A stretch of DNA of 8,713 nt from an uncultured Limnohabitans sp. (GTDB lineage Bacteria > Pseudomonadota > Gammaproteobacteria > Burkholderiales > Burkholderiaceae_C), in NCBI GenBank assembly GCA_937928195.1, contig CALEYZ010000136.1, forward strand, positions 1 through 8,713, given 5' to 3'. The notes under the pieces are model-generated. The model ran no database searches. It saw only the letters and a program-made list of their open reading frames with translations, and had not been told where the DNA came from. Made by a program: the position numbers and the translations under genes. Shown here piece by piece: positions 1 through 7,022 of this stretch. Numbering within the stretch: the first letter of the stretch is position 1; every line of letters starts with the position of its first letter.

Positions 1-1
1 C

Positions 2-751
2 GCCATTTTGAATGCGCAAAAACCTTTATCGCCCGATCACAATGAAATGTTGTTCATCGTGCAGCACCAAACCAGTGAGCTGTGGATGAAGCTCATGCTG
101 CACGAGCTCACAGCGGCCATTCAACACATTGAACAAGACGATTTGCCAGACGCCTTCAAAATGCTGGCACGTGTGTCGCAAATCATGGCGCAGTTGGTGC
201 ACGCTTGGGATGTCTTGGCCACCATGACACCGCCTGAGTACAGTGCCATTCGGCCTTATTTGGCGCAGTCCAGTGGTTTTCAAAGCTGGCAATACCGCTG
301 CATTGAATTTTCAATGGGCAATAAAAATGCGGCCATGCTCATGCCGCACGCGCATCGCCCCGACCTGCATGCCATTGTGGAAAAGGCTTACAACGCACCC
401 TCCTTGTACGACGTCAGCTTGAAGCTGATGGCCCGTCGAGGTTTGCCCGTCCCTGCCGAATACCTGAATCGCGATTGGCGTCAAGCTTATGCAGCCAACA
501 ACCAAGTGGAAGAAGCCTGGCTAATTGTTTACAGAAATCATAAACAACACTGGGACTTGTACCAATTGGGCGAAGAGCTGGCCGACTTGGAAGATGCCTT
601 CAGGTTGTGGCGCTTCCGACACCTCACCACGGTGGAGCGTGTGATTGGCTTCAAGCGAGGCACTGGCGGTACTGGCGGCGTGAGTTACCTGCGCAAGATG
701 CTGGACGTTGTTTTGTTCCCCGAAATTTGGTCCCTGCGAACAAGCCTTTGA
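2..751 (+). CDS. kynA: Tryptophan 2,3-dioxygenase, C-terminal part (5' end outside window)
   Basis: This heme enzyme opens the indole ring of L-tryptophan with O2 to give N-formylkynurenine, the first step of the cytoplasmic kynurenine pathway. The frame is open back to the left edge (residues A-I-L-N-A-Q-K), so the true start is upstream and the TTG at 8 is an internal Leu codon. Family signatures are clear: FIVQHQTSELWMKL, whose His (codon 65-67) matches the active-site His; SSGFQSWQYRCIEF; and LWRFRHLTTVERVIGFKRG, whose His (codon 620-622) matches the proximal heme ligand. A glycine-rich GTGGTGG loop follows, and the protein ends with the usual FPEIWSLRTSL-type tail. Probably about 30-40 residues are missing. 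No kynU or kynB is visible on this side; they could lie to the left. Family assignment is secure from motifs recalled for characterised enzymes. Confidence 0.96.
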   Translation, partial: AILNAQKPLSPDHNEMLFIVQHQTSELWMKLMLHELTAAIQHIEQDDLPDAFKMLARVSQIMAQLVHAWDVLATMTPPEYSAIRPYLAQSSGFQSWQYRCIEFSMGNKNAAMLMPHAHRPDLHAIVEKAYNAPSLYDVSLKLMARRGLPVPAEYLNRDWRQAYAANNQVEEAWLIVYRNHKQHWDLYQLGEELADLEDAFRLWRFRHLTTVERVIGFKRGTGGTGGVSYLRKMLDVVLFPEIWSLRTSL

Positions 752-753
752 AC

Positions 754-771
754 AGCCAGAAATTGGCTTTT
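754..771 (+). terminator. Possible weak terminator after kynA
   Basis: The arms AGCCA (754-758) and TGGCT (764-768) flank a 5-base loop and are followed by TTTT. The stem is short and the T-run modest, so this may be a weak terminator or chance. It lies 3 bp after the kynA stop, which is a sensible place for one. Confidence 0.3.
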
Positions 772-773
772 CA

Positions 774-782
774 TGTTGTAAT
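774..782 (+). promoter_or_regulatory. Candidate extended -10 promoter for the efflux operon
   Basis: TGT followed by TGTAAT (777-782) resembles an extended -10 element (TGn plus a 5/6 match to TATAAT). It would start transcription near 789, about 24 bases ahead of the adaptor start codon. I see no good -35 hexamer. The only other source of transcription would be read-through from kynA. Confidence 0.28.
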
Positions 783-803
783 TCGGGAACTTTTTTCCTA
801 TTC

Positions 804-807
804 GGAG
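804..807 (+). promoter_or_regulatory. Ribosome binding site that fixes the adaptor start at 813
   Basis: GGAG lies 5 bases before the ATG at 813. An in-frame ATG at 708 would lie inside kynA and would add 35 residues ahead of the signal peptide. The GGAG and the lipoprotein signal right after 813 both favour 813. Confidence 0.7.
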
Positions 808-812
808 TTCCC

Positions 813-1967
813 ATGCTGCGTTCCCCTCGTTTGGGTCCTTACCCTTTTGCTTTGTCTTTGATTGCCTGCTTGTGCATTGGCAGCACGCTGGTGGCTTGTA
901 AAAAACCTGATGCAGATGCCGACAAGGCCGCTGAAAGTGTGGCCCTGAGCTTGGGCAATGAAGACATTTTGCAATTGGGCACCTCAGAGCACGGCACCGG
1001 CCCTGTCATTTCTGGCTCTTTGCAACCAGAACTCCGCGCCGATTTGCGCGCAGAAGTAAGCGCCATGGTGGTCAAGGTTCACAAAGAAAATGGCGAGCCT
1101 GTGCGCAAGGGCGATTTGCTGGTGACCTTGGACAGCAACGTGCTTCGCGACAACCTCAATTCAGCCGAAGAATCTTTGCGTGCAGCCGCACAATCTTTGG
1201 ACGGCGCGGAGCGCCAGTACCAGCGCATCAAATCGTTGCAAGCGCAAGGCATGGTGTCCATGCAAGGTCTCGAAGAATCTGAGGTCAAACGCAACGCAGC
1301 GCAAAGCGAGCACGTGGCCAGCAAAGCCCGCGTGGCAGCCGCCAAGCAGCAACTGGAACGCACCGAAGTGCGCGCGCCATTCAATGGCGTGGTAAGTGCA
1401 CGCAAAGCCTCTGCGGGCGACACAGCACAAATTGGCAAAGAGTTGATTCAAGTGATCGACCCCAGCAGCATGCGCTTTGAGGGTCAAGTCTCTGCAGACC
1501 AAATGGGCGTACTGAAAGTGGGCCAACGCGTCAGCTTCCGCATCAATGGCGTGGCACAAAGTGGCGACCAACTCAGCAGTCGCGGCATCGTCAAGCGCAT
1601 CGATGGCGCCGCCAATCCCATCACGCGCCAAGTGTCTGTGATTGTGGAGATCAACAGCAAAGACCGCCCGCCTGTGGTCGGCCTTTATGCCGAAGGTGTG
1701 GTGGAGACACTCACCAAGCCCGCCGTGATGATTTCAGAAAGCAGTTTGCGCCGCGAAGGCGACAAGGTGTTTGCATGGGTCTTAGATGGCAACAAGATTG
1801 TGAAGCGTGCCGTTCAATTGGGTGACCGAGACACGCGTTTGGGCGAATGGGTGGTCACTTCCGGCTTGGCCGCGGGCGACAAAGTGTTGCGCAACAACGG
1901 CAGCTCGTTGAAAGACGGACAAGGCTTTGCACTGCGCGCTGACTCAGCCGCCAAAGTGGGTCAATAA
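813..1967 (+). CDS. RND efflux periplasmic adaptor subunit (membrane fusion lipoprotein)
   Basis: This 384-residue adaptor of the AcrA/MexA type links an RND pump in the inner membrane to an outer-membrane channel. Residues 12-28 form a hydrophobic signal segment ending in the lipobox LVAC, so Cys29 is the likely lipidated residue, followed by Lys. The lipoyl half-motifs are at about 68-108 (VHKENGEPVRKGDLLVTLD) and 171-206 (RTEVRAPFNGVVSARKAS). They flank a charged, Ala/Gln-rich coiled-coil hairpin at about 109-170. A beta-barrel region follows (about 207-290) and then a membrane-proximal domain ending in the typical GLAAGDKVLRNNGSSLKDGQ. It is 3 bases upstream of the pump gene, so the two are almost certainly co-transcribed. 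Substrate cannot be inferred, and no symbol is assigned because several similar pumps exist. Confidence 0.93.
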   Translation: MLRSPRLGPYPFALSLIACLCIGSTLVACKKPDADADKAAESVALSLGNEDILQLGTSEHGTGPVISGSLQPELRADLRAEVSAMVVKVHKENGEPVRKGDLLVTLDSNVLRDNLNSAEESLRAAAQSLDGAERQYQRIKSLQAQGMVSMQGLEESEVKRNAAQSEHVASKARVAAAKQQLERTEVRAPFNGVVSARKASAGDTAQIGKELIQVIDPSSMRFEGQVSADQMGVLKVGQRVSFRINGVAQSGDQLSSRGIVKRIDGAANPITRQVSVIVEINSKDRPPVVGLYAEGVVETLTKPAVMISESSLRREGDKVFAWVLDGNKIVKRAVQLGDRDTRLGEWVVTSGLAAGDKVLRNNGSSLKDGQGFALRADSAAKVGQ

Positions 1968-1970
1968 ACC

Positions 1971-4900
1971 ATGTTTTTGTCCAACTTCAGCGTTAAGAAG
2001 CCGGTCGTCACGATCGTTATATTGCTCATGCTCATGGCCGTCGGGCTCATGGCATTGAAGAAACTCAAGGTCAATCAAATTCCAGATGTCGACATGCCCT
2101 TGCTGGTCATCGACATCAACTACCCAGGTGCTTCACCCGACACCGTAGAACGTGAAGTGTTGAACCGTGTCGAAAAAGCCTTGCAATCTGTCAATGGCAT
2201 CAAAGACTTGCGCGGCACTGCCAACGAAGGCAATGCCAACATGCTGGTGTTCTTTGAATTCAAAAAGAACATGGTGGAAGCCACCGACGAAGTGCGCAAT
2301 GCCATTGGCAAAGTTCGCTACAAACTGCCCACCGAAATTCGGGAGCCTGTCATCTTGCGCATTGACCCGTCTGCGCAACCCATCATGCAATTGGCTTTGT
2401 CTTCCTCAAGCCAAAGCCATGCTGAAATCTCGCGCACGGCAGAAGATCAAATTGCAGACAAGTTTCGTGGCATTCAAGGTGTGGCGCAAGTCAATGTGAA
2501 TGGTGCCCTCAAACGCGAATTGAGCGTCTTGTTGCACGCCCAAAAATTGCGCGAGGTGAATTTGTCTGTCACCGAAGTGGTCAATGCACTTCGCACACAA
2601 AATGCAGCGGCACCTGTCGGCAAAATTCGAGGCGCCTTAGAAGACCAAAGCATTCGCTTGCTGGGTCGCATTGAAACACCCGCCGAGTTCAATCAAATTG
2701 TGATCAAGCGCAATGGCAACGAGCTCATTCGTTTGGGGCAAGTGGCCACCGTCACAGATGGCTTTGCCGATCTCACCACCTTGAGCGTGCGAAGCGGCAA
2801 ACCCAACGTCGGCTTGTCAATTACCCGCTCTCGCGATGCCTCGACCGTGGGCGTTGCAAACAAGGTACGCGCCTTGGTCGCGGAGATCAACAAGACATTG
2901 CCACAAGGCACGCAAATTGAAATCACCCAAGACGGCGGCACTGAAGCGCAAAACAGTTTGAACAACGTGGTCGATGCGCTCATCTTTGGCGCCGGCCTCA
3001 CCATCTTTGTGGTCTACGTGTTCTTGAATTCATGGCGCTCGACACTGATCACCGCGTTGTCACTGCCAACCTCCGTCATCACCGCATTCATTGCAGTGTG
3101 GCTGTGTGGTTTCACGCTTAACTTCATGAGCTTGCTAGGCTTGTCATTGGCCATCGGGGTCTTGATTGACGACGCCATTGTGGTGCGAGAAAACATTGTG
3201 CGGCACATGGAACGTGGCTCCGACAGACGCACCGCCGCCTTGAATGGCACGGCCGAAATTGGCATGGCCGTGGCGGGCACCACGTTTTCTATCGTCGCGG
3301 TGTTCATCCCTGTGGGTTTCATGCCGGGTGTGTCAGGTGAATGGTTCCGTCCCTTTGGCCTCACGGTGGTGGCCTCGGTCTTGGTCAGCTTGCTGATCTC
3401 CTTCACTTTGGATCCTATGCTGTCAGCCTACTGGGGCGATCCACCTGGCGAGCATCTGAAGCCCAAAACAGGCATCAGCCTGAAACTCCAACAATTCAAC
3501 GCCTGGTTTGACCGTCAAGCCGATCGTTATGGCGATGTGATTGCATGGGCCTTGCACCACCGTCGTTGGATGATTGCGTTTGCCGTGATCAGTTTCTTTG
3601 GCGCCATCTTTTTGCAGTTTCAATTTGGCGGCTCTAGCTTCTTGCCCAAATCGGATGGCAAAACTTTGGCCATTGATGTGCGCTCCCCTGCCAGCAGCAA
3701 CTTGGAATATTCACGCATGAAGCTGGAAGCAGCCGCCATCATGGCACGCACGCTGCCCGAGACCAAGGCAACCAACAGCTATGTCAATCCGACGGGTGGT
3801 CGCATCTATGTGGACATTGGCAAAAGCACCGAACGCAAGCGCACCGCGCAAGACATTGCCATTGAATTGCGCAAACGCACATCGCAATTGGTGGGCGCTG
3901 AGTACACCGTACTAGACGACCTCTCAAACGGTGCTGCCAAACCTGTGCAAATTCGCTTCAGCGGCACCGACTCACGCAAACTTTTGGCCATCACCAGCGA
4001 TTTCATGGCGCAATTGCGCCAAGTACCGGGTGCTGTCGATGTGGGCTTGTCACAGCAAGATCCGCAAAACGAATTGCAAATTGAACTGGACCGCGGCTTG
4101 GCCAATTCACTCGGCATCTCTGTCACAGATGCCGCCAATGCATTGCGCGTCGCGTTCGCGGGCATTGAAGTGGGCGACTGGGTCGACCCCACAGGCGAGT
4201 CTCGCGATGTGGCCATTCGCTTGGCCCCCGAAGACCGCATGAGTGTGTCCAACATTGAACGTTTGCCCATCACGGTCAGCGGCATGAACACCGTGGTGCC
4301 ACTGGCGCAAATTGCCAAAGTGTCCATGGGCAAAGCACCTTCGAAAATTGAACACTCCGATGGCAAACGCACCATTGGTGTGTCGGCCAACGTCCAAGGT
4401 CGCTCGTCAGGTGAAGTCACTGCCGATGCATTGAAGTTGGCCAACAGCATCAATTTCCCTGAGGGCTACGGCATTGAACTCGATGGCGCGTCCAAAGATC
4501 AAAAAGAAGTGTTCACCGAAATGGGCATCGCACTCATTTCTGGCATTGGGCTGATGTACTTCATTTTGGTCATGCAATTCAGCTCTTTCACTGCGCCTTT
4601 GGCTGTGATGTTCTCGCTGCCTTTGTCGCTCATTGGCGTGGTGTTGGCATTGTTGCTGACACGTGGCACGCTCAATCTCATGAGCCTGATTGGCGTGATC
4701 ATGCTGATGGGTTTGGTGGCTAAAAATGCCATTTTGTTATTGGACGCTGCTCGCACCTTAGAAGCAGAAGGCGTAGACCGAGAGGAAGCCTTGATGACAG
4801 CGGGTCGCAAACGTTTGCGCCCCATCATCATGACCACCTTTGCCCTGATTGCTGGCATGTTGCCGGTGGCCATCGGCATTGGTGAAGGTGGTGAGTTTTA

Positions 4901-5051
4901 CCGACCTATGGCGGTGGCCATCATTGGCGGCACCATCACTTCCACCTTGCTCACTTTGCTCATCATCCCCAGTTTCTACGACAGCATTGAGTTGTCGCGA
5001 GAGGCCTGGGGTCGTCGCTTTCAAGCACTCGGCAAACGCTTCAAGTTCTGA
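1971..5051 (+). CDS. RND efflux transporter, inner-membrane permease (AcrB/HAE1-like)
   Basis: This 1026-residue proton-driven pump is the usual size for the hydrophobe/amphiphile efflux family. It starts with MFLSNFSVKKPVVT and a first membrane helix at about 10-30. A large periplasmic loop follows (INYPGASPDTVEREVLNRVE), then helices 2-6 at about 335-485. Helix 4 carries GVLIDDAIVVREN, with Asp400 and Asp401 at the positions of the AcrB proton-relay pair. Helix 7 is at about 530-550. After the second periplasmic loop, helices 8-12 occupy about 851-1005, including GLVAKNAILLLD with Lys918 matching the AcrB relay lysine. The proton path is therefore complete and the gene looks functional. The start is 3 bases after the adaptor stop with no strong ribosome binding site, consistent with translational coupling. 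No outer-membrane factor follows; the next gene is on the opposite strand. Confidence 0.96.
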   Translation: MFLSNFSVKKPVVTIVILLMLMAVGLMALKKLKVNQIPDVDMPLLVIDINYPGASPDTVEREVLNRVEKALQSVNGIKDLRGTANEGNANMLVFFEFKKNMVEATDEVRNAIGKVRYKLPTEIREPVILRIDPSAQPIMQLALSSSSQSHAEISRTAEDQIADKFRGIQGVAQVNVNGALKRELSVLLHAQKLREVNLSVTEVVNALRTQNAAAPVGKIRGALEDQSIRLLGRIETPAEFNQIVIKRNGNELIRLGQVATVTDGFADLTTLSVRSGKPNVGLSITRSRDASTVGVANKVRALVAEINKTLPQGTQIEITQDGGTEAQNSLNNVVDALIFGAGLTIFVVYVFLNSWRSTLITALSLPTSVITAFIAVWLCGFTLNFMSLLGLSLAIGVLIDDAIVVRENIVRHMERGSDRRTAALNGTAEIGMAVAGTTFSIVAVFIPVGFMPGVSGEWFRPFGLTVVASVLVSLLISFTLDPMLSAYWGDPPGEHLKPKTGISLKLQQFNAWFDRQADRYGDVIAWALHHRRWMIAFAVISFFGAIFLQFQFGGSSFLPKSDGKTLAIDVRSPASSNLEYSRMKLEAAAIMARTLPETKATNSYVNPTGGRIYVDIGKSTERKRTAQDIAIELRKRTSQLVGAEYTVLDDLSNGAAKPVQIRFSGTDSRKLLAITSDFMAQLRQVPGAVDVGLSQQDPQNELQIELDRGLANSLGISVTDAANALRVAFAGIEVGDWVDPTGESRDVAIRLAPEDRMSVSNIERLPITVSGMNTVVPLAQIAKVSMGKAPSKIEHSDGKRTIGVSANVQGRSSGEVTADALKLANSINFPEGYGIELDGASKDQKEVFTEMGIALISGIGLMYFILVMQFSSFTAPLAVMFSLPLSLIGVVLALLLTRGTLNLMSLIGVIMLMGLVAKNAILLLDAARTLEAEGVDREEALMTAGRKRLRPIIMTTFALIAGMLPVAIGIGEGGEFYRPMAVAIIGGTITSTLLTLLIIPSFYDSIELSREAWGRRFQALGKRFKF

Positions 5052-5062
5052 TGTGACCACTG

Positions 5063-5088
5063 CATCACCGTCTTCTTAGACGGTGATG
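5063..5088. terminator. Perfect 10-bp inverted repeat between convergent genes, possible two-way terminator
   Basis: CATCACCGTC (5063-5072) and GACGGTGATG (5079-5088) are exact reverse complements around a 6-base loop. A G-T pair and a T-A pair can extend the stem to 12. It lies 11 bp after the RND stop and contains the stop codon of the convergent lrp gene in its loop. Neither side has a clear T-run, so intrinsic termination is not certain. A role in stabilising both mRNA ends is an alternative. Confidence 0.6.
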
Positions 5089-5537
5089 TAGCTGGACTCT
5101 TTCACCTCTTCCATCACCACATAGCTGTGCGACTGAGAAGGCACAGGAATTTGATTCAAGATGTTGCTGAGCAAATCTCGGTATTGCGTCATGGCGCTCA
5201 AGCGTGCCTTCACCAAGTAATCAAAACTGCCCGAGACCAAGTGGCACTCCAACACTTCCGGCATGTTGGCAATTTGATTTCGCACCTTGTCAAACACCTC
5301 GCCCGATTTGGTGCTGAGCGTGATTTCCACAAACACCAGCAAAGGCTTTTCCACCGCTTTGGGATCAATGCGCGCGTGATACCCCGTGATCACACCTTGC
5401 CGCTCCATGCGCTTCACCCGCTCAGCGCAGGGCGATGTTGACAAGCCAATTTGCTCGCCCAAGTCCGTCATGGAAATGCGGCCTTGGCGCTGCAGGATGT
5501 CGAGGATTTTTCGGTCAATTCGATCTAGCTCAGTCAT
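5076..5537 (-). CDS. lrp: Lrp/AsnC family transcriptional regulator (Lrp- or DadR-like)
   Basis: This 153-residue leucine-responsive type regulator binds DNA and is usually tuned by amino acids. The N-terminal winged helix-turn-helix is at about 4-55 (LDRIDRKILDILQRQGRIS, then LGEQIGLSTSPCAERVKRME). The C-terminal effector-binding RAM domain includes LLVFVEITL (66-74) and LECHLVSGSFDYLVK (96-110), and ends with YVVMEEVKESS. These stretches closely resemble Escherichia coli Lrp. Start choice: a longer frame begins at a TTG (5564) with no ribosome binding site. The ATG at 5537 has AGGA 3 bases upstream and begins at the usual family position. The gene is divergent from dadA, like known dadR/lrp-dadA pairs, so control of dadA by D- or L-alanine is a reasonable inference. 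Its last codons and stop are part of a hairpin shared with the convergent RND gene. Confidence 0.94.
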   Translation of the reverse strand: MTELDRIDRKILDILQRQGRISMTDLGEQIGLSTSPCAERVKRMERQGVITGYHARIDPKAVEKPLLVFVEITLSTKSGEVFDKVRNQIANMPEVLECHLVSGSFDYLVKARLSAMTQYRDLLSNILNQIPVPSQSHSYVVMEEVKESSYITV

Positions 5538-5571
5538 TTTTCCTGCACTCAGTTGTTTACGCAATTTCTGA

Positions 5572-5586
5572 CAGTTAATTTACCTT
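5572..5586. promoter_or_regulatory. Candidate Lrp-like box (upstream copy)
   Basis: CAGTTAATTTACCTT agrees at 11 of 15 positions, by eye, with the E. coli Lrp consensus YAGHAWATTWTDCTR. The region is AT-rich, so chance matches are possible. Its centre is 31 bp from the second box, about three helical turns, which would put both on one DNA face. Confidence 0.35.
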
Positions 5587-5593
5587 CAATATC

Positions 5594-5601
5594 AGTATAA
5601 A
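5594..5601. promoter_or_regulatory. Overlapping divergent -10-like hexamers for lrp and dadA
   Basis: On the + strand TATAAA (5596-5601) is a 5/6 match to the -10 consensus and would direct dadA with a leader of roughly 60 bases. On the - strand TATACT (complement of 5594-5599) is also a 5/6 match and would direct lrp, with a weak TTGCTC -35 (complement of 5617-5622) at 17-bp spacing. No convincing -35 is seen for dadA, which fits an activator-dependent promoter. These are visual matches only. Confidence 0.33.
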
Positions 5602-5602
5602 T

Positions 5603-5617
5603 CAGCAAAATTTCCCG
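5603..5617. promoter_or_regulatory. Candidate Lrp-like box (dadA-proximal copy)
   Basis: CAGCAAAATTTCCCG agrees at 12 of 15 positions, by eye, with the E. coli Lrp consensus. It sits right next to the -10-like elements, where binding could affect both divergent genes. It also overlaps a 10-bp direct repeat (ATCAG at 5591-5595 and 5601-5605). Confidence 0.4.
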
Positions 5618-5656
5618 AGCAAGCATCCATAAACTTCGATTTCATTGTGCAAAACA

Positions 5657-5660
5657 AGGA
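5657..5660 (+). promoter_or_regulatory. Ribosome binding site of dadA
   Basis: AGGA, within AAGGAAACCGG, lies 6 bases before the ATG at 5667. It fixes that codon as the start, and the FAD-binding motif begins six residues later as expected for the family. Confidence 0.75.
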
Positions 5661-5666
5661 AACCGG

Positions 5667-7022
5667 ATGAAAACCATCGTTTTGGGAAGTGGCGTCATTG
5701 GCATCACCACCGCTTATTACTTGGCCCGTGCAGGCGTCGATGTCACGGTCATTGACCGTCAACCTCAGGCGGCAGAAGAAACCAGTTTTGCCAATGCTGG
5801 ACAAATTTCCCCAGGCTATGCCACGCCTTGGGCCGCCCCTGGTATTCCCCTCAAAGCCATGAAGTGGTTGTTTCAGAAACATGCCCCTTTGGCCATTCGA
5901 CCAGACGGCACTTGGTTTCAAGCGCAGTGGATGGCACAGATGCTGCGCAATTGCACCTCCGCGCGTTACAGCGTGAACAAAGAACGCATGATGCGTTTGT
6001 CCGAATACAGCCGTGATTGCCTGCGTCAATTGCGCACAGACACAGGCATTGCTTATGAGCACCGAACAGGCGGCACCCTTCAAGTGTTTCGCAAACAAGC
6101 GCAACTCGATGCCGTTGCACGCGACATCGAAGTCTTACAAGAGTGCGGAGTGCCTTACGAAGTTCTAGACCGTGAAGGCTTGTTGAAAGCAGAGCCTGGT
6201 TTGCGTCAAGCATGTGAGCCCCATGAAGGCAGCTTGCTGGGTGGTCTGCGTTTACCCAACGACGAAACGGGTGATTGCCGTTTGTTCACATTGCAGTTGG
6301 CTGACATGGCGAAAGCATTGGGCGTGAAATTTCGCTATGGTGAATCAGTTGAGCGCATCTTGTCTGACGGCCAGTCAATTCAAGGCATTCAGTTGGCGGG
6401 GCCTGACAAAGAGCTTCTGCGCGCAGACCAATATGTGTTGGCGCTGGGCAGCTACAGCCGGCAAATGTTGCAAAGCTTGCACATCGACATTCCCGTCTAC
6501 CCCGTCAAGGGTTACTCACTCACCATTCCTCTCGTGAATGAAGCCTTGGCCCCTGTGTCGACGGTACTGGACGAGACCTACAAAATTGCCATCACCCGCT
6601 TCGACCAACGCATTCGCGTGGGCGGCATGGCCGAGCTCAGTGGCTTTGATTTGCGCTTGAATCCCAAGCGCCGCGCCACCTTAGAAATGGTGGCCAACGA
6701 TTTGTTCCCAGGTGGCGATGCGGCCCAAGCGCAGTTTTGGACGGGCCTGCGCCCCATGACGCCCGATGGCACGCCCATTGTGGGCGGCACGGCACTTCGC
6801 AATTTGTACTTGAACACAGGTCACGGCACTTTGGGTTGGACCATGGCGTGTGGTTCTGGTCGTTACTTGACCGATGTGATCATGGGCCGGCAACCAGAAA
6901 TCAGCACAGAAGGTTTAAGCCTTGCGCGGTATGCCCAACCAAGTCACGCGCTTACCGCCCGCGAAAAACCGGTTTACGCCTTTCAGCAAACGCCGCACGT
7001 CCTTCCGCAAAGTCCTCACTGA
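5667..7022 (+). CDS. dadA: D-amino acid dehydrogenase (small subunit type), FAD-dependent
   Basis: DadA oxidises D-alanine and other D-amino acids to 2-keto acids and ammonia at the cytoplasmic membrane, passing electrons to the respiratory chain. The 451-residue protein opens with a Rossmann strand and FAD motif (GSGVIG, 7-12). It keeps the long blocks known from E. coli DadA: ANAGQISPGYATPWAAPG (43-59), LPNDETGDC (197-204), VKGYSLTIP (280-288), DETYKIAITRF (302-312), TGLRPMTPDGTP (359-370) and NTGHGTLGWTMACGSG (383-398). The family usually ends shortly after LSLARYA (427-433). Here an extra tail of about 18 residues runs into the convergent crotonase-fold gene, giving a 71-bp overlap. The divergent Lrp-type gene is its probable regulator. 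The racemase gene dadX, often next to dadA, is not in the window. Confidence 0.97.
   Translation: MKTIVLGSGVIGITTAYYLARAGVDVTVIDRQPQAAEETSFANAGQISPGYATPWAAPGIPLKAMKWLFQKHAPLAIRPDGTWFQAQWMAQMLRNCTSARYSVNKERMMRLSEYSRDCLRQLRTDTGIAYEHRTGGTLQVFRKQAQLDAVARDIEVLQECGVPYEVLDREGLLKAEPGLRQACEPHEGSLLGGLRLPNDETGDCRLFTLQLADMAKALGVKFRYGESVERILSDGQSIQGIQLAGPDKELLRADQYVLALGSYSRQMLQSLHIDIPVYPVKGYSLTIPLVNEALAPVSTVLDETYKIAITRFDQRIRVGGMAELSGFDLRLNPKRRATLEMVANDLFPGGDAAQAQFWTGLRPMTPDGTPIVGGTALRNLYLNTGHGTLGWTMACGSGRYLTDVIMGRQPEISTEGLSLARYAQPSHALTAREKPVYAFQQTPHVLPQSPH

Noticed and set aside
708..812. 35-codon upstream extension of the adaptor starting inside kynA
   Set aside because: It would place non-signal sequence ahead of the lipoprotein signal peptide. 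The GGAG before 813 and the lipobox at Cys29 support the later start.
1161..1631. Open frame (156 codons) on the - strand inside the adaptor gene
   Set aside because: It is antisense to the adaptor coiled-coil and barrel region, with low-complexity Ala/His/Cys composition, no start signal and no known domain.
3806..4453. Long open frame (215 codons) on the - strand inside the RND gene
   Set aside because: It lies entirely antisense to a well-conserved pump segment and shows Ser/Arg/Met-rich composition typical of antisense shadows, with no recognisable family.
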